Shown here: positions 25,489-33,689 of the stretch, one piece after another
Layout: every line of letters starts with the position of its first letter
Numbering within the stretch: position 1 is the first letter of the stretch
From: JAMXLO01 sp963776505
Lineage (GTDB): Bacteria > Pseudomonadota > Alphaproteobacteria > Acetobacterales > Acetobacteraceae
DNA: 64,000 nucleotides
Direction of reading: 5' to 3'
NCBI GenBank assembly: GCA_963776505.1
Contig: CAVZNH010000053.1
Location: 190,112 to 254,111, forward strand
Translations under genes and position numbers: made by a program
The notes under the pieces: model-generated
What the model was told of the DNA's origin: nothing
Databases searched by the model: none
Seen by the model: the letters and a program-made list of their open reading frames with translations, nothing else

Positions 25489-25590
25489 GGTGCCCCTCCC
25501 CCCAACCCCCTCCCGCAAGGGGAGGGGGAGTAAGTCACGGGCTCATCGCTCCCCCTCCCCTTGCGGGAGGGGGACGGGGGGAGGGGCACC
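25489..25590. repeat. Near-perfect 42-bp inverted repeat of a GC-rich palindromic element
   Basis: The left arm (25489-25530) and right arm (25549-25590) match as reverse complements at 40 of 42 positions around an 18-nt loop. Each arm is itself C-run/G-run palindromic (CTCCCCCTCCC...GGGAGGGGG). It fills the 120-bp gap between fabI and aroC and ends 7 nt before the aroC ATG, leaving no room for a normal ribosome site. Single copies of the same unit occur at 28965, 42935 and 62295. It may act as a terminator or mRNA stabiliser (REP-like inference). Confidence 0.85.
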
Positions 25591-25597
25591 TTCCGCC

Positions 25598-26701
25598 ATG
25601 TCGCATAACAGCTTCGGCCACCTGTTCCGCGTCACCACCTGGGGCGAGAGCCACGGTCCAGCCATCGGCTGCGTCGTCGATGGCTGCCCGCCGCGCATCT
25701 CACTCTCCGAGGCCGACATCCAACCCTGGCTCGATCGTCGCCGCCCGGGCCAGTCACGCTACACGACGCAACGCCAGGAGCCGGACGCGGTCCGCATCCT
25801 GTCCGGCGTATTCGATGGCATGACCACGGGCACGCCAATCGCCATGCAGATCGACAACGTGGACCAGCGCTCGCGCGACTACACCGCGATCGCCGCGCAA
25901 TTCCGTCCCGGCCACGCCGATCTGACCTACGAACTGAAATACGGCATCCGCGACTACCGCGGCGGCGGCCGGTCCTCGGCACGAGAGACCGCCATGCGCG
26001 TGGCGGCCGGTGGCGTGGCGCGCAAGGTGCTGGGCGACGGTGTGCGGATTCGCGGCGCACTGGTGCAGATCGGCCCACACCATATCGACCGTGCCAGCTG
26101 GGATTGGGATTCGGTCGACGACAATCCGTTCTTCTGCCCCGACCCACGCACGGCGGCACGCTGGGAAACCTATCTGTCCGAAATACGCAAGGCCGGCTCG
26201 TCCGCCGGCGCAGCAATAGAGGTGGTGGCAGATGGTGTTCCACCCGGCCTGGGTGCGCCAATCTACGGCAAGCTCGATGCCGACATCGCGGCTGCGCTGA
26301 TGTCGATCAACGCGGTGAAGGGTGTGGAGATCGGCGAAGGATTTGCCGCCGCCGCCCTGTCCGGTGAGGCGAACGCCGACGAGATGCGCATGCGCGACGG
26401 TTTGGTCGAATTCGCTTCCAACCATGCCGGTGGCATCCTTGGGGGCATCTCCACCGGGCAACCCATCGTGGCCCGCTTCGCGGTGAAGCCGACCAGCTCC
26501 ATCCTGACGCTACGCCAGGCTGTTGATCGCACCGGCCAGGACATCGAGATCAGCACCAAGGGCCGTCACGATCCGTGTGTCGGCATCCGCGCCGTGCCGG
26601 TGGGCGAGGCAATGCTGGCCTGTGTGCTTGCCGACCACCTGTTGCGCCACAGGGCGCAGAATCCCGACGCTCCAACCACTGCCCGGCTGCCACGCAACTA
26701 G
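25598..26701 (+). CDS. aroC: Chorismate synthase
   Basis: Seventh and last shikimate-pathway step (EPSP to chorismate), requiring reduced FMN. It is a 367-aa protein with VTTWGESHGPAIGCVVDGCP (signature 1), DYRGGGRSSARETAMRVAAG (signature 2) and TKGRHDPCVGIRAVPVGEA near the end. ATG 25598 (MSHNSFGHLFRVTTWG) is the family start. It has no visible Shine-Dalgarno because the large inverted repeat ends just before it; the structure could limit or present the start. Confidence 0.96.
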   Translation: MSHNSFGHLFRVTTWGESHGPAIGCVVDGCPPRISLSEADIQPWLDRRRPGQSRYTTQRQEPDAVRILSGVFDGMTTGTPIAMQIDNVDQRSRDYTAIAAQFRPGHADLTYELKYGIRDYRGGGRSSARETAMRVAAGGVARKVLGDGVRIRGALVQIGPHHIDRASWDWDSVDDNPFFCPDPRTAARWETYLSEIRKAGSSAGAAIEVVADGVPPGLGAPIYGKLDADIAAALMSINAVKGVEIGEGFAAAALSGEANADEMRMRDGLVEFASNHAGGILGGISTGQPIVARFAVKPTSSILTLRQAVDRTGQDIEISTKGRHDPCVGIRAVPVGEAMLACVLADHLLRHRAQNPDAPTTARLPRN

Positions 26702-26756
26702 ACAGCGGGAATGAACGCCGGGGGATGCGCGTCTATTCCAGCGGACCCCGCCCGCA

Positions 26757-27938
26757 ATGCAACCCCAGCCGCCTCCGTACGATCCACCGGCGCTCGACGC
26801 GTTCGTCGCATTGGCGGGCCCGCGCCTGTGGGCGGCGCGCATGGCGGAGATCGGCCGACGTGCCGCGTGCGGGCCTCGCGCGGGACAGGCGATCCGGCAG
26901 CGCCACGCGCTTGAACTGGCGATCGAGCGATTGCGCGGCACACTGACCCGGCCGCCTTCCGTGGCTGAACTTCACGCCGCGAGGCTGGCCGGTGACACGG
27001 TGACGCTGTCGCGCACACTGAGCGCGCCAGGCAGGAGGCGGCTGCGTGACGCGCTGCGAGCCTCGCTCGCAGGCGACGGAACGCTGGTGCCGCTGTTCCA
27101 CATGCTGCGCACCGCGGCGCTGCAGGTCTCACGCGGCTTCACGGTCGCCTTCTCCGGGCTGGAAGACGATGCGCCCTATGATCTGCTGATCGCACGGGAT
27201 GCTGCCGAAGCGGAAGTCGCCTGCGAAGTTGTGTCGGCCGAGGAGGGGCGGCTCGTTCATCGCGGGGCCTGGTCACATCTGGCCGATCGGGTGGACGCCG
27301 ACTTCCGCACCTGGCTCGCCGCCTATCCCGGGCGATATCTGCTGAAGATGACACTGCCGCAGGGCTTGGTGACCAGTGCACTGGCCGAGATGCATAGCCG
27401 AATCCGCCGTCTGCTGCAGACCCGTGGCCGTCGCGACGACGACGACGCGGCCGTGCTGCGGCTCGACCCCTTGATGCTGGCCGGAGGCGACGCTGACGTT
27501 GGTCTGATGTCATCACTCCGGCGCGAGTTTGGTCCCGAGGCGCACCTGGCCGTCACCGCGGCCAGTCGCGGGCTATTCGTCATGGCGGCGAGGGCGGGAC
27601 GCGCAGACGAGGTTGCCATTGCCGTGCGCCATCGGCTGTTCGAGATCACACCGAAGCGTCTGAGCGGGACGCGGCCAGGAATACTGGCGATGTTCATCGA
27701 TGACACAGACCGCGACGAATGGCGCGGTCTGCGCGAACGGCTGGAACTGGAGGGGGAGGCACGCCAGTTCCTCGCGTACAAAGCGGCGCGGCCGGTCATC
27801 GCGGTAACGTGCGCGTCTCGCTTCGAACTGTTTGGCATGACGGACGCGGCCGAGGGTGGCGAACTGCGATTTCGCAACTCCGCGCATCCGGAGGCGAAGG
27901 CGGCGGCGCTGGGACCCGCGATACTGTCGTCGGTGTGA
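26757..27938 (+). CDS. Unknown conserved-looking 393-aa protein
   Basis: I do not recognise this family. The frame has strong alphaproteobacterial codon use and no signal or membrane segments. It is Arg/Ala-rich and helical, with an alpha/beta middle (about 137-180: VAFSGLEDDAPYDLLIARD, AEVACEVVSAEEGRLVHRG). The segment RYLLKMTLPQGL, followed by MHSRIRRLLQTRGRRDDDD, suggests a charged linker. The C-terminal third (ILAMFIDDTDRDEWRGLRER) is alpha/beta. CEV and the preceding aspartates loosely recall nuclease-like folds but prove nothing. It lies between aroC and a small gene convergent with tlyA. Confidence 0.72.
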   Translation: MQPQPPPYDPPALDAFVALAGPRLWAARMAEIGRRAACGPRAGQAIRQRHALELAIERLRGTLTRPPSVAELHAARLAGDTVTLSRTLSAPGRRRLRDALRASLAGDGTLVPLFHMLRTAALQVSRGFTVAFSGLEDDAPYDLLIARDAAEAEVACEVVSAEEGRLVHRGAWSHLADRVDADFRTWLAAYPGRYLLKMTLPQGLVTSALAEMHSRIRRLLQTRGRRDDDDAAVLRLDPLMLAGGDADVGLMSSLRREFGPEAHLAVTAASRGLFVMAARAGRADEVAIAVRHRLFEITPKRLSGTRPGILAMFIDDTDRDEWRGLRERLELEGEARQFLAYKAARPVIAVTCASRFELFGMTDAAEGGELRFRNSAHPEAKAAALGPAILSSV

Positions 27939-27973
27939 TCGCCTCGCTGTCGGGTAATTCGTTGGTAAGCTTC

Positions 27974-28948
27974 TTATCTCCATAGTCGCGCCGCAGGACG
28001 GCCACGATCCTGGGTTTGTTCCGTATGCCCAACGCGACTGGAGAGACAAAAATGACGGACGCCGAGTACGCCCGGAAACTCGACGAACTCGATCGCCTGC
28101 TGAACGACCCGGACGTGCCGATGGAACCCGCCAAGGTGTGGTCTCTTCTGGCCGAGATCGCACAACGCGATCTGGTCGCCGCTCATGTCGGTCGAAGCGC
28201 CGACTGAAGCCATCAGCGTCCTTATGGCGGCGATCAGGAATTCGCGGTTACCCTCCGGTCCCGTGATCGGACTTTCGATGAGGCCGAGGACGCTCCAACC
28301 CGGGAGCGCCGACCACCAGGCGTGGACGCGATCGCATACAGCTTGGTGAACGGCGGGATCGCGCACCACCCCCTTGCTGCCGACGGAATCCGGCCCAGCC
28401 TCAAACTGCGGCTTGATCAGTGCCACGGCCCAGGCCCCCGGTGCACAGAGCGCGAGCGGCGCCGGCAGGAGCGTCCTTAAGCCGATAAAGCTTGCGTCGC
28501 ACACGAGGGCGCCGATCGGATCGACGATGACCTCGCGGGTCAAATGGCGGGCATTGGTCCTTTCGTACACCACGACGCGCGGATCGGACCGCAGCTTCCA
28601 GGCAAGCTGGCCGTGCCCGACATCAATGGCATGCACCTTCGCCGCACCATGTGCCAGCAGCACGTCGGTGAAGCCTCCGGTCGAAGCACCGATGTCGAGA
28701 CAGATTCGAGCTACCGGCGACAGGCCGAAGTGGTGCAGCGCATGGTCGAGTTTCAGCCCGCCGCGCGACACCCACGGATGGTCCTGGCCACGCACTTCCA
28801 GGGAGGCCTCCGGCGCGAGCGTGTCACCAGCCTTGGCGATGCGGCGGTCGCCGCTGAACACCTTGCCCGCGAGGATCAGCGCCTGCGCACGCGACCGGCT
28901 TTCCGCCAGCCCGCGATCCACCAGCAACTGATCGGCACGCATCCGCAT
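27974..28948 (-). CDS. tlyA: TlyA-type rRNA methyltransferase/putative hemolysin
   Basis: 2'-O-methyltransferase acting on rRNA ribose. The N-terminal S4 RNA-binding domain is RADQLLVDRGLAESRSRAQA. The FtsJ-like Rossmann domain starts CLDIGASTGGFTDVLLAHGA and carries the K-D-K-E tetrad region (VCDASFIGLRTLLP, ALIKPQFEAG, TGPEGNREFLIAA). ATG 28948 or 28942 are alternatives. Family proteins end soon after GNREF. Here the frame continues about 80 residues antisense to a small gene. Removing one C near 28225 gives a stop at 28222, so the tail is probably an artefact. Confidence 0.88.
   Translation of the reverse strand: MRMRADQLLVDRGLAESRSRAQALILAGKVFSGDRRIAKAGDTLAPEASLEVRGQDHPWVSRGGLKLDHALHHFGLSPVARICLDIGASTGGFTDVLLAHGAAKVHAIDVGHGQLAWKLRSDPRVVVYERTNARHLTREVIVDPIGALVCDASFIGLRTLLPAPLALCAPGAWAVALIKPQFEAGPDSVGSKGVVRDPAVHQAVCDRVHAWWSALPGWSVLGLIESPITGPEGNREFLIAAIRTLMASVGASTDMSGDQIALCDLGQKRPHLGGFHRHVRVVQQAIEFVEFPGVLGVRHFCLSSRVGHTEQTQDRGRPAARLWR
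28052..28207 (+). CDS. Small 51-aa hypothetical protein
   Basis: The frame reads MTDAEYARKLDELDRLLNDP, then DVPMEPAKVWSLLAEIAQ, a compact acidic helical protein with no membrane segment. GGAGAG lies 7 nt before the ATG. The 'LDELDRLLNDPDV' pattern resembles the first helices of release-factor PCRF domains, but the length excludes that function. It lies convergent with tlyA, whose natural stop is probably 15 nt away at 28222. Confidence 0.6.
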   Translation: MTDAEYARKLDELDRLLNDPDVPMEPAKVWSLLAEIAQRDLVAAHVGRSAD

Positions 28949-28964
28949 GCTCAGCAACTTGGCA

Positions 28965-29003
28965 CTCCCCCTCCCCTAGCGGGAGGGGGTTGGGGGGAGG
29001 GGG
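28965..29003. repeat. GC-rich palindromic repeat, single copy
   Basis: A 39-bp unit with C-run then G-run arms, differing at two positions from the copy at 62295-62333. It lies in the divergent tlyA/hxlR gap. Confidence 0.75.
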
Positions 29004-29035
29004 CGATACCCGCAGCCCCTAACCCCAAATTGTCA

Positions 29036-29081
29036 CTTGCATCATGCTATGCTCCGTCCTACATCGTCGCTTGCATCATGC
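29036..29081. promoter_or_regulatory. Direct repeats, candidate HxlR operator
   Basis: CTTGCATCATGC occurs at 29036-29047 and 29070-29081, 34 bp apart (about three helical turns), ending 22 nt before the hxlR ATG. GTCAC flanks the pair on both sides. The spacing and place suit autoregulation by the HxlR protein (inference). Confidence 0.45.
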
Positions 29082-29103
29082 ATGTCACTGGTGGGAGCGA
29101 ACC

Positions 29104-29565
29104 ATGCAGCGCAAGAGCTTCGGATCAATGACCTGCCCGATCGCCCGCAGCCTGGAGCGCGTCGGCGAATGGTGGAGCATCCTGATCCTGCGCGACGCCT
29201 TCCGCGGCCTGACCCGCTTCGACCAGTTCCAGAAGAGCCTCGGACATCGCGCCGAACATGCTGACGCGGCGGCTCAACGCCTGGTCGAGTCCGGCCTGCT
29301 GGAGCGCCGCGCCTACAGCGAACATCCGCCCCGCCACGAGTACGTGCTGACCGAGCGCGGCCGTGATTTCCGGCCGGTGCTGTGGTCGCTGCTGGCCTGG
29401 GGCAATCGCCACTTCGCCCCCGAGGGCCCGAGCGTCATCGTCATCGACACCGAGACAGGCGAGCCGGCGGACCCGGTGCTGGTGGATCGGCGCACCGGCA
29501 AGGTGATGGTCGAGCCGGCGTTCCGCTCAGTCCCCGGGCCCGCGGCGAACGGGAGCGCGTCATGA
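29104..29565 (+). CDS. HxlR family transcriptional regulator (locally out of frame)
   Basis: A 153-aa winged-helix regulator of the efflux operon that follows. CPIARSLERVGEWWSILILRDAF at the start (read as separate motifs CPIARSLERVG and WWSILILRD) and LLERRAYSEHPPRHEYVLTE later are family-typical. Between them about 14 residues (HRAEHADAAAQR) are wrong. The next frame reads IAPNMLTRRLNA, the expected recognition helix. One extra base near 29248 and one missing base near 29280 explain this. The frame stays open, but the DNA-reading helix is scrambled. Its stop overlaps the next start as ATGA. Confidence 0.85.
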   Translation: MQRKSFGSMTCPIARSLERVGEWWSILILRDAFRGLTRFDQFQKSLGHRAEHADAAAQRLVESGLLERRAYSEHPPRHEYVLTERGRDFRPVLWSLLAWGNRHFAPEGPSVIVIDTETGEPADPVLVDRRTGKVMVEPAFRSVPGPAANGSAS

Positions 29566-30647
29566 GCGCCCAGGTCGCCGAGCGCGAGATCGTCGCCCGG
29601 CCGCCGGTACGGCATGCAAGCATCTCGCGCAAGCAGCTCGGGCTGGCCGGAGCCGCCTTGCTGCTCGGCATTGGTGCCGCATGGTACGGCAACCACTGGT
29701 GGACCGTCGGACGGTTCATCGAGAGCACGGACGATGCCTATGTCGGCGGCGACGTCACGGTGATCGCGCCGAAAGTGTCAGGGTTCATCGCCGAGGTCGC
29801 GGTGACCGACAACCAGTCGGTCCACGCCGGCGATCTGCTGGTGAAATTGGATGATCGCGACTACCGCGCCGCGTTGGCGAAGGCGGTTGCCGCGGTGGCC
29901 GGTCAACAGGCCACGCTGGCGAATCTCGAGGCCGTCCGCCGGCTGCAGGAAGCGATGATCGCACAGGCCAATGCCGAGTTGACCGCAACCGCGGCAGAAA
30001 TCACCCGCACGAAGTACGACGTCGAGCGTTACCGCAGCCTGGCGCAGGATCAGTTTGGTACCCAGCAGCGCTTTCAGCAGGCGGACGCGGACCATCTGAA
30101 GGCGCTTGCCGCCGACGCCAGGGCGCGCGCGGCCTTGGAAGCAGCACAGCGGCAACTCGACGTCATCGCCACGCAGAAGCAGCAGACGGAAGCGGCATTG
30201 GCTGGCGCGATCGCTGATCGCGATACCGCGCAGCTCAATGTGGGCTACACCGAGTTGCGCGCTCCGATCGACGGCACGGTAGGCAATCGCAGCGCGCGCA
30301 CCGGCGCCTACGCCACGATCGGCGCCCAGCTCATCTCGCTCGTGCCCGCGCACGGGCTCTGGGTGGATGCGAACTTCAAGGAGAGCCAGCTCGCGCACAT
30401 GCGCGCTGGAATGCCGGTGACGATCGAGGCGGATGTGCTGCCCGACGAAGTGTTCCACGGCCGTGTCGGCAGCCTGGCACCGGCGACCGGCGCGGTGTTC
30501 AGTGTGCTGCCGCCGGAGAATGCGACCGGCAACTTCACCAAGATCGTGCAGCGCGTGCCGGTGCGCGTGCTGCTCGATGACGGCGCTGCCACGCTGGGCA
30601 GGCTTCGGCCTGGCCTGTCGGTCACCGCCGACGTGGACGAGCGATGA
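29562..30647 (+). CDS. HlyD/EmrA family periplasmic adaptor
   Basis: A 361-aa membrane-fusion protein. It has a single N-terminal transmembrane helix (LGLAGAALLLGIGAAWYGNH), a barrel-sandwich/lipoyl half (YVGGDVTVIAPKVSGFIAEV), a long coiled-coil hairpin (about 105-225) and a beta-barrel (LRAPIDGTVGNRSARTGAYA, VTIEADVLPDEVFHGRVGSL). It bridges an inner-membrane exporter to an outer-membrane channel. It is coupled at both ends by ATGA overlaps to hxlR and the DHA2 exporter. The substrate is unknown; drugs or aromatic acids are typical. Confidence 0.92.
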   Translation: MSAQVAEREIVARPPVRHASISRKQLGLAGAALLLGIGAAWYGNHWWTVGRFIESTDDAYVGGDVTVIAPKVSGFIAEVAVTDNQSVHAGDLLVKLDDRDYRAALAKAVAAVAGQQATLANLEAVRRLQEAMIAQANAELTATAAEITRTKYDVERYRSLAQDQFGTQQRFQQADADHLKALAADARARAALEAAQRQLDVIATQKQQTEAALAGAIADRDTAQLNVGYTELRAPIDGTVGNRSARTGAYATIGAQLISLVPAHGLWVDANFKESQLAHMRAGMPVTIEADVLPDEVFHGRVGSLAPATGAVFSVLPPENATGNFTKIVQRVPVRVLLDDGAATLGRLRPGLSVTADVDER

Positions 30648-32235
30648 GCGCGACCACGGCAAATGTCTTCGCCGCGCCCGGCGAACTGCCGATGGCGACG
30701 AAGGTGTTCGCCTTCGCCAGCATGTGTGTCGGCTTCTTCATCGCACTGCTGGATATCCAGATCGTCTCCGCCTCGCTGGCGTGACATCGGCGGCGGACTG
30801 TCGGCTGGCACCGATGAGGTGGCGTGGGTGCAGACCAGCTACCTGATCGCCGAGATCGTGGTGATCCCGCTATCCGGCTGGCTGTCGCGCGTGATGTCCA
30901 CGCGCTGGCTGTTCTGCGCCTCCGCGGTGGGCTTCACCATCACCAGCCTGCTGTGCGGTTGGGCGTGGAACATCGAGAGCATGATCGTGTTCCGCGCGCT
31001 GCAAGGCTTTCTGGGCGGCTCGATGATCCCGACCGTGTTCACCACGGCATTCATCTATTTCAACAACCAGCAGCGGGTGATTGCCGCGGCCACCATCGGC
31101 TGCATCTCCTCGCTGGCGCCGACATTGGGACCGACCATCGGCGGCTGGATCACCGACAACTACTCCTGGCACTGGTTGTTCTTCATCAACCTGGTGCCTG
31201 GCATCTTCGTCTCCATCGTGGTGCCGATGCTGGTGCGCGTCGATCGCCCGAACCTCTCTTTGCTGCGTGGCGCCGACTACCTCGGAATGGCACTTATGGC
31301 GTTGTTTCTCGGCTGCCTGGAATACACGCTGGAGGAAGGGCCCGCGCTGGGACTGGTTCGGCGATGACACCATCCGTGCGACCGCGTGGATCTCCGGCAT
31401 CGCCGGTGTGGCATTCGTCTGGCGCAGCCTGACCTACAGCCAGCCGGTGGTCGATCTTCGCGCGTTGCGGAGCCGCAACTTCGCACTGGGCTGCTACTTT
31501 TCGTTCACCGTCGGCATCGGGATCTTCGCCACGATATACCTGACGCCGTTGTTCCTGGCGCGCGTGCGTGGCTTCAGCGCGCTGCAGATCGGCGAGGCGG
31601 TATTCACCACCGGCCTGTTTCAGGTCTGTGCGATCCCCTTCTACTCGATGCTCGCGCGGCACATCGATCTGCGCTGGCTGATGATGTTCGGCATGGCGTG
31701 CTTTGCCCTGAGCATGTGGAACTTCACCCCGATCACGCATGACTGGGGTTGGCGCGAGCTCATGCTGCCGCAGGCGTTCCGCGGCTTCTCGCAGCAGTTC
31801 GCCGTGGCGCCGACGGTATCGCTGACGCTTGGCGGCCTGGCGCCGGAGCGGCTGAAGCTGGCGTCGGGGCTGTTCAACCTGATGCGTAATCTGGGGGGCG
31901 CGATCGGCATCGCTGTGTGCGGCACGATCCTGAACGACCGCACCAATCTGCACTTCCTGCGCCTGACCGAGCACCTGAACAGCAGCAATCCGGCGATGCT
32001 GCAATATCTGCAAGCGACGGCGGCGAACGCGACCACGGCGCACGGCGGTGATGCATTGCACGGCCACGCTTCAGCGTTGCGGGAGCTATGGTCGCTCACG
32101 CTGCGCGAGGCGCAGACGCAGGCCTTCGCCGACGCGTTCTTCGTCATCGCGCTGTGCTTTGCCCTGGCAACGGTGACGGTGCCGCTGATGCGCAAGATCG
32201 CGATGCAGGCAGCGCCATCGCGGGACGCCCATTAG
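30644..32235 (+). pseudogene. DHA2/EmrB-type MFS exporter (two frameshifts)
   Basis: A 14-helix drug:H+ antiporter of about 530 aa. It starts MSATTANVFAAPGELP at ATG 30644, with FIALLDIQIVSASLA, and shifts near 30780. The frame then covers WVQTSYLIAEIVVIPLSGWL to ALMALFLGCLEYTLEEG, and after a shift near 31355 runs from GIAGVAFVWRSLTYSQPVVD to the stop at 32235. Conserved DHA2 motifs (LSRVMSTRWLF, GFLGGSMIPTVF, LAPTLGPTIGGWI) are present. Each break is explained by one extra base, so the exporter is probably intact. It is the last gene of hxlR-emrA-emrB. Confidence 0.88.
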
Positions 32236-32236
32236 C

Positions 32237-32275
32237 CACTGTCATTGCGAGGAGCACAGTGACGAAGCAATCCCG
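32237..32275. repeat. Dispersed 'CATTGCGAGGAG...GAAGCAATCC' palindrome
   Basis: CACTGT (32237-32242) pairs with ACAGTG (32256-32261), and ATTGC (32244-32248) with GCAAT (32267-32271). This sequence type is a common dispersed intergenic repeat in bacterial genomes. One copy is seen here, after the efflux operon. Confidence 0.6.
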
Positions 32276-32304
32276 GTCGTGATTACGCAGAGCAGGAGAG
32301 ACAG

Positions 32305-33048
32305 ATGGAACGCAGGAACGCCACCGCGGCGGTGATCGGTGCGGGCGACTTCATCGGCAGTGCGATTGCCCGCAAATTCGCGGCTGAAGGCTTCACCGTA
32401 TTCGCCGGCCGCCGTAACGGCGAGAAGTTGGCGCCATTGGTTCAGGCCATCGAAACAGCCGGCGGCCGTGCCTTCGCCCGCTCGCTCGACGCACGGCAGG
32501 AAAGCGACATCGCCGCCTTTCTCGGCGAGGCCGATGCCGAGGCACCACTCGAGGTCTGCATCTTCAACATCGGCGCCAACGTCCGCTTCTCCTTGGTGGA
32601 CACGACGGAACGCGTGTTCCGCAAGGTCTGGGAGATGGCCTGCTATGCCGGCTTCCTCGCCGGCCGTGAGGCGGCTCGACTCATGCTGCCGCACGGCAGT
32701 GGCGCCATCTTCTTCACCGGTGCAACAGCCAGCCTCCGTGGCGGCGACGGTTACGCCGCGTTCGCCGCCGCCAAGGCCGGACTGCGCGCGGTGGCCCAGA
32801 GCGCCGCACGCGAGCTGGGACCGAAGAACATCCATGTCGCGCACCTCGTAATCGATGCCGGCGTGGACACCGCGTGGGTGCGCGAGCGGATCAAGGCACG
32901 CGAGGGCGACGAAGCACTGCGCAATCTCGACCCCGGCCGGCTGATGCGTCCGGAATCGGTGGCTGACGCGTATTGGCAGCTGTATCGGCAGCCGCGCGAC
33001 GCATGGACGTTCGAGATGGACATCCGTCCGTTTGGCGAGAAGTGGTGA
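32305..33048 (+). CDS. SDR family oxidoreductase, atypical active site
   Basis: A 247-aa short-chain dehydrogenase-like protein. The cofactor site is VIGAGDFIGSAIARKFAAEG rather than TGxxxGIG, and the N-A-G motif is FNIGANVRF. At the catalytic position the sequence is GYAAFAAAKAGLRA: the residue four before Lys is Phe, not Tyr, a feature of one SDR subgroup. Activity may be altered, or use the nearby Tyr. GGAGAG precedes the ATG. It heads a same-strand run with an HCCA-isomerase-like gene 5 nt downstream. Confidence 0.88.
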   Translation: MERRNATAAVIGAGDFIGSAIARKFAAEGFTVFAGRRNGEKLAPLVQAIETAGGRAFARSLDARQESDIAAFLGEADAEAPLEVCIFNIGANVRFSLVDTTERVFRKVWEMACYAGFLAGREAARLMLPHGSGAIFFTGATASLRGGDGYAAFAAAKAGLRAVAQSAARELGPKNIHVAHLVIDAGVDTAWVRERIKAREGDEALRNLDPGRLMRPESVADAYWQLYRQPRDAWTFEMDIRPFGEKW

Positions 33049-33053
33049 CAACG

Positions 33054-33671
33054 ATGAGCAACGTAGAATTCCACTTCGACTTCGGCAGCCCGAACGCGTA
33101 TTTGAGCCACTTGGTGATCCCCGGCATCGAGCAGCGGACAGGGATGAAGTTCGCCTATGTGCCCGTGCTGCTCGGCGGCGTGTTCAAACTGACCAACAAT
33201 CGCTCCCCGGCGGAAAGTCTGGCCGGCATCAGGAACAAGCCTGAATACCAGAGACTCGAGACGGCACGTTTCGTGCGACAGCACGGCATCACGCGCTTCG
33301 CGCCCAATCCGTTCTTCCCAGTCAACACGCTGGTGCTGATGCGGGGCGCGATCGCGGCGCAGCGGCTGGGAATCTTCGAGCATTACGTCGATGAGATCTA
33401 CCGCCACATGTGGGCCGATCCGAAGAAGCTTGACGATCCCGAAGTGCTGCGCGCGGCGCTGGCGGAATCCCGCATCGACGCGGCGAACCTTCTCGAAATG
33501 ACGCAGGGGCAGGACGTCAAGGATGAACTGGTCGCCAACACGCAGCGCTCGGTCGAACGCGGCACCTTCGGATCGCCGACCTTTTTCGTCGGTGACGAGA
33601 TCTGGTTCGGCAAGGATCGCCTGCGCGATGTCGAAGAGGCCATCACGGCCATGTCGCGCGGAAACGCCTGA
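33054..33671 (+). CDS. 2-hydroxychromene-2-carboxylate isomerase family (DsbA-like GST kappa)
   Basis: A 205-aa thioredoxin-fold protein. The glutathione-binding start is FHFDFGSPNAYLSH, where Ser replaces the redox Cys, as in HCCA isomerases of naphthalene-type pathways. The rest is a helical insert (LGGVFKLTNNRSPAES) and the final GTFGSPTFFVGDEIWFGKDR. It isomerises or handles glutathione-linked aromatic intermediates in known relatives. ATG 33054 is 5 nt after the SDR stop; the neighbouring SDRs suggest a catabolic or detoxification set. Confidence 0.9.
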   Translation: MSNVEFHFDFGSPNAYLSHLVIPGIEQRTGMKFAYVPVLLGGVFKLTNNRSPAESLAGIRNKPEYQRLETARFVRQHGITRFAPNPFFPVNTLVLMRGAIAAQRLGIFEHYVDEIYRHMWADPKKLDDPEVLRAALAESRIDAANLLEMTQGQDVKDELVANTQRSVERGTFGSPTFFVGDEIWFGKDRLRDVEEAITAMSRGNA

Positions 33672-33689
33672 AACGCACAGGAGTCGTCA

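Noticed and set aside
25489..25590. CRISPR-like repeat
   Set aside because: Only two inverted arms, no regular spacers; the unit is dispersed singly elsewhere.
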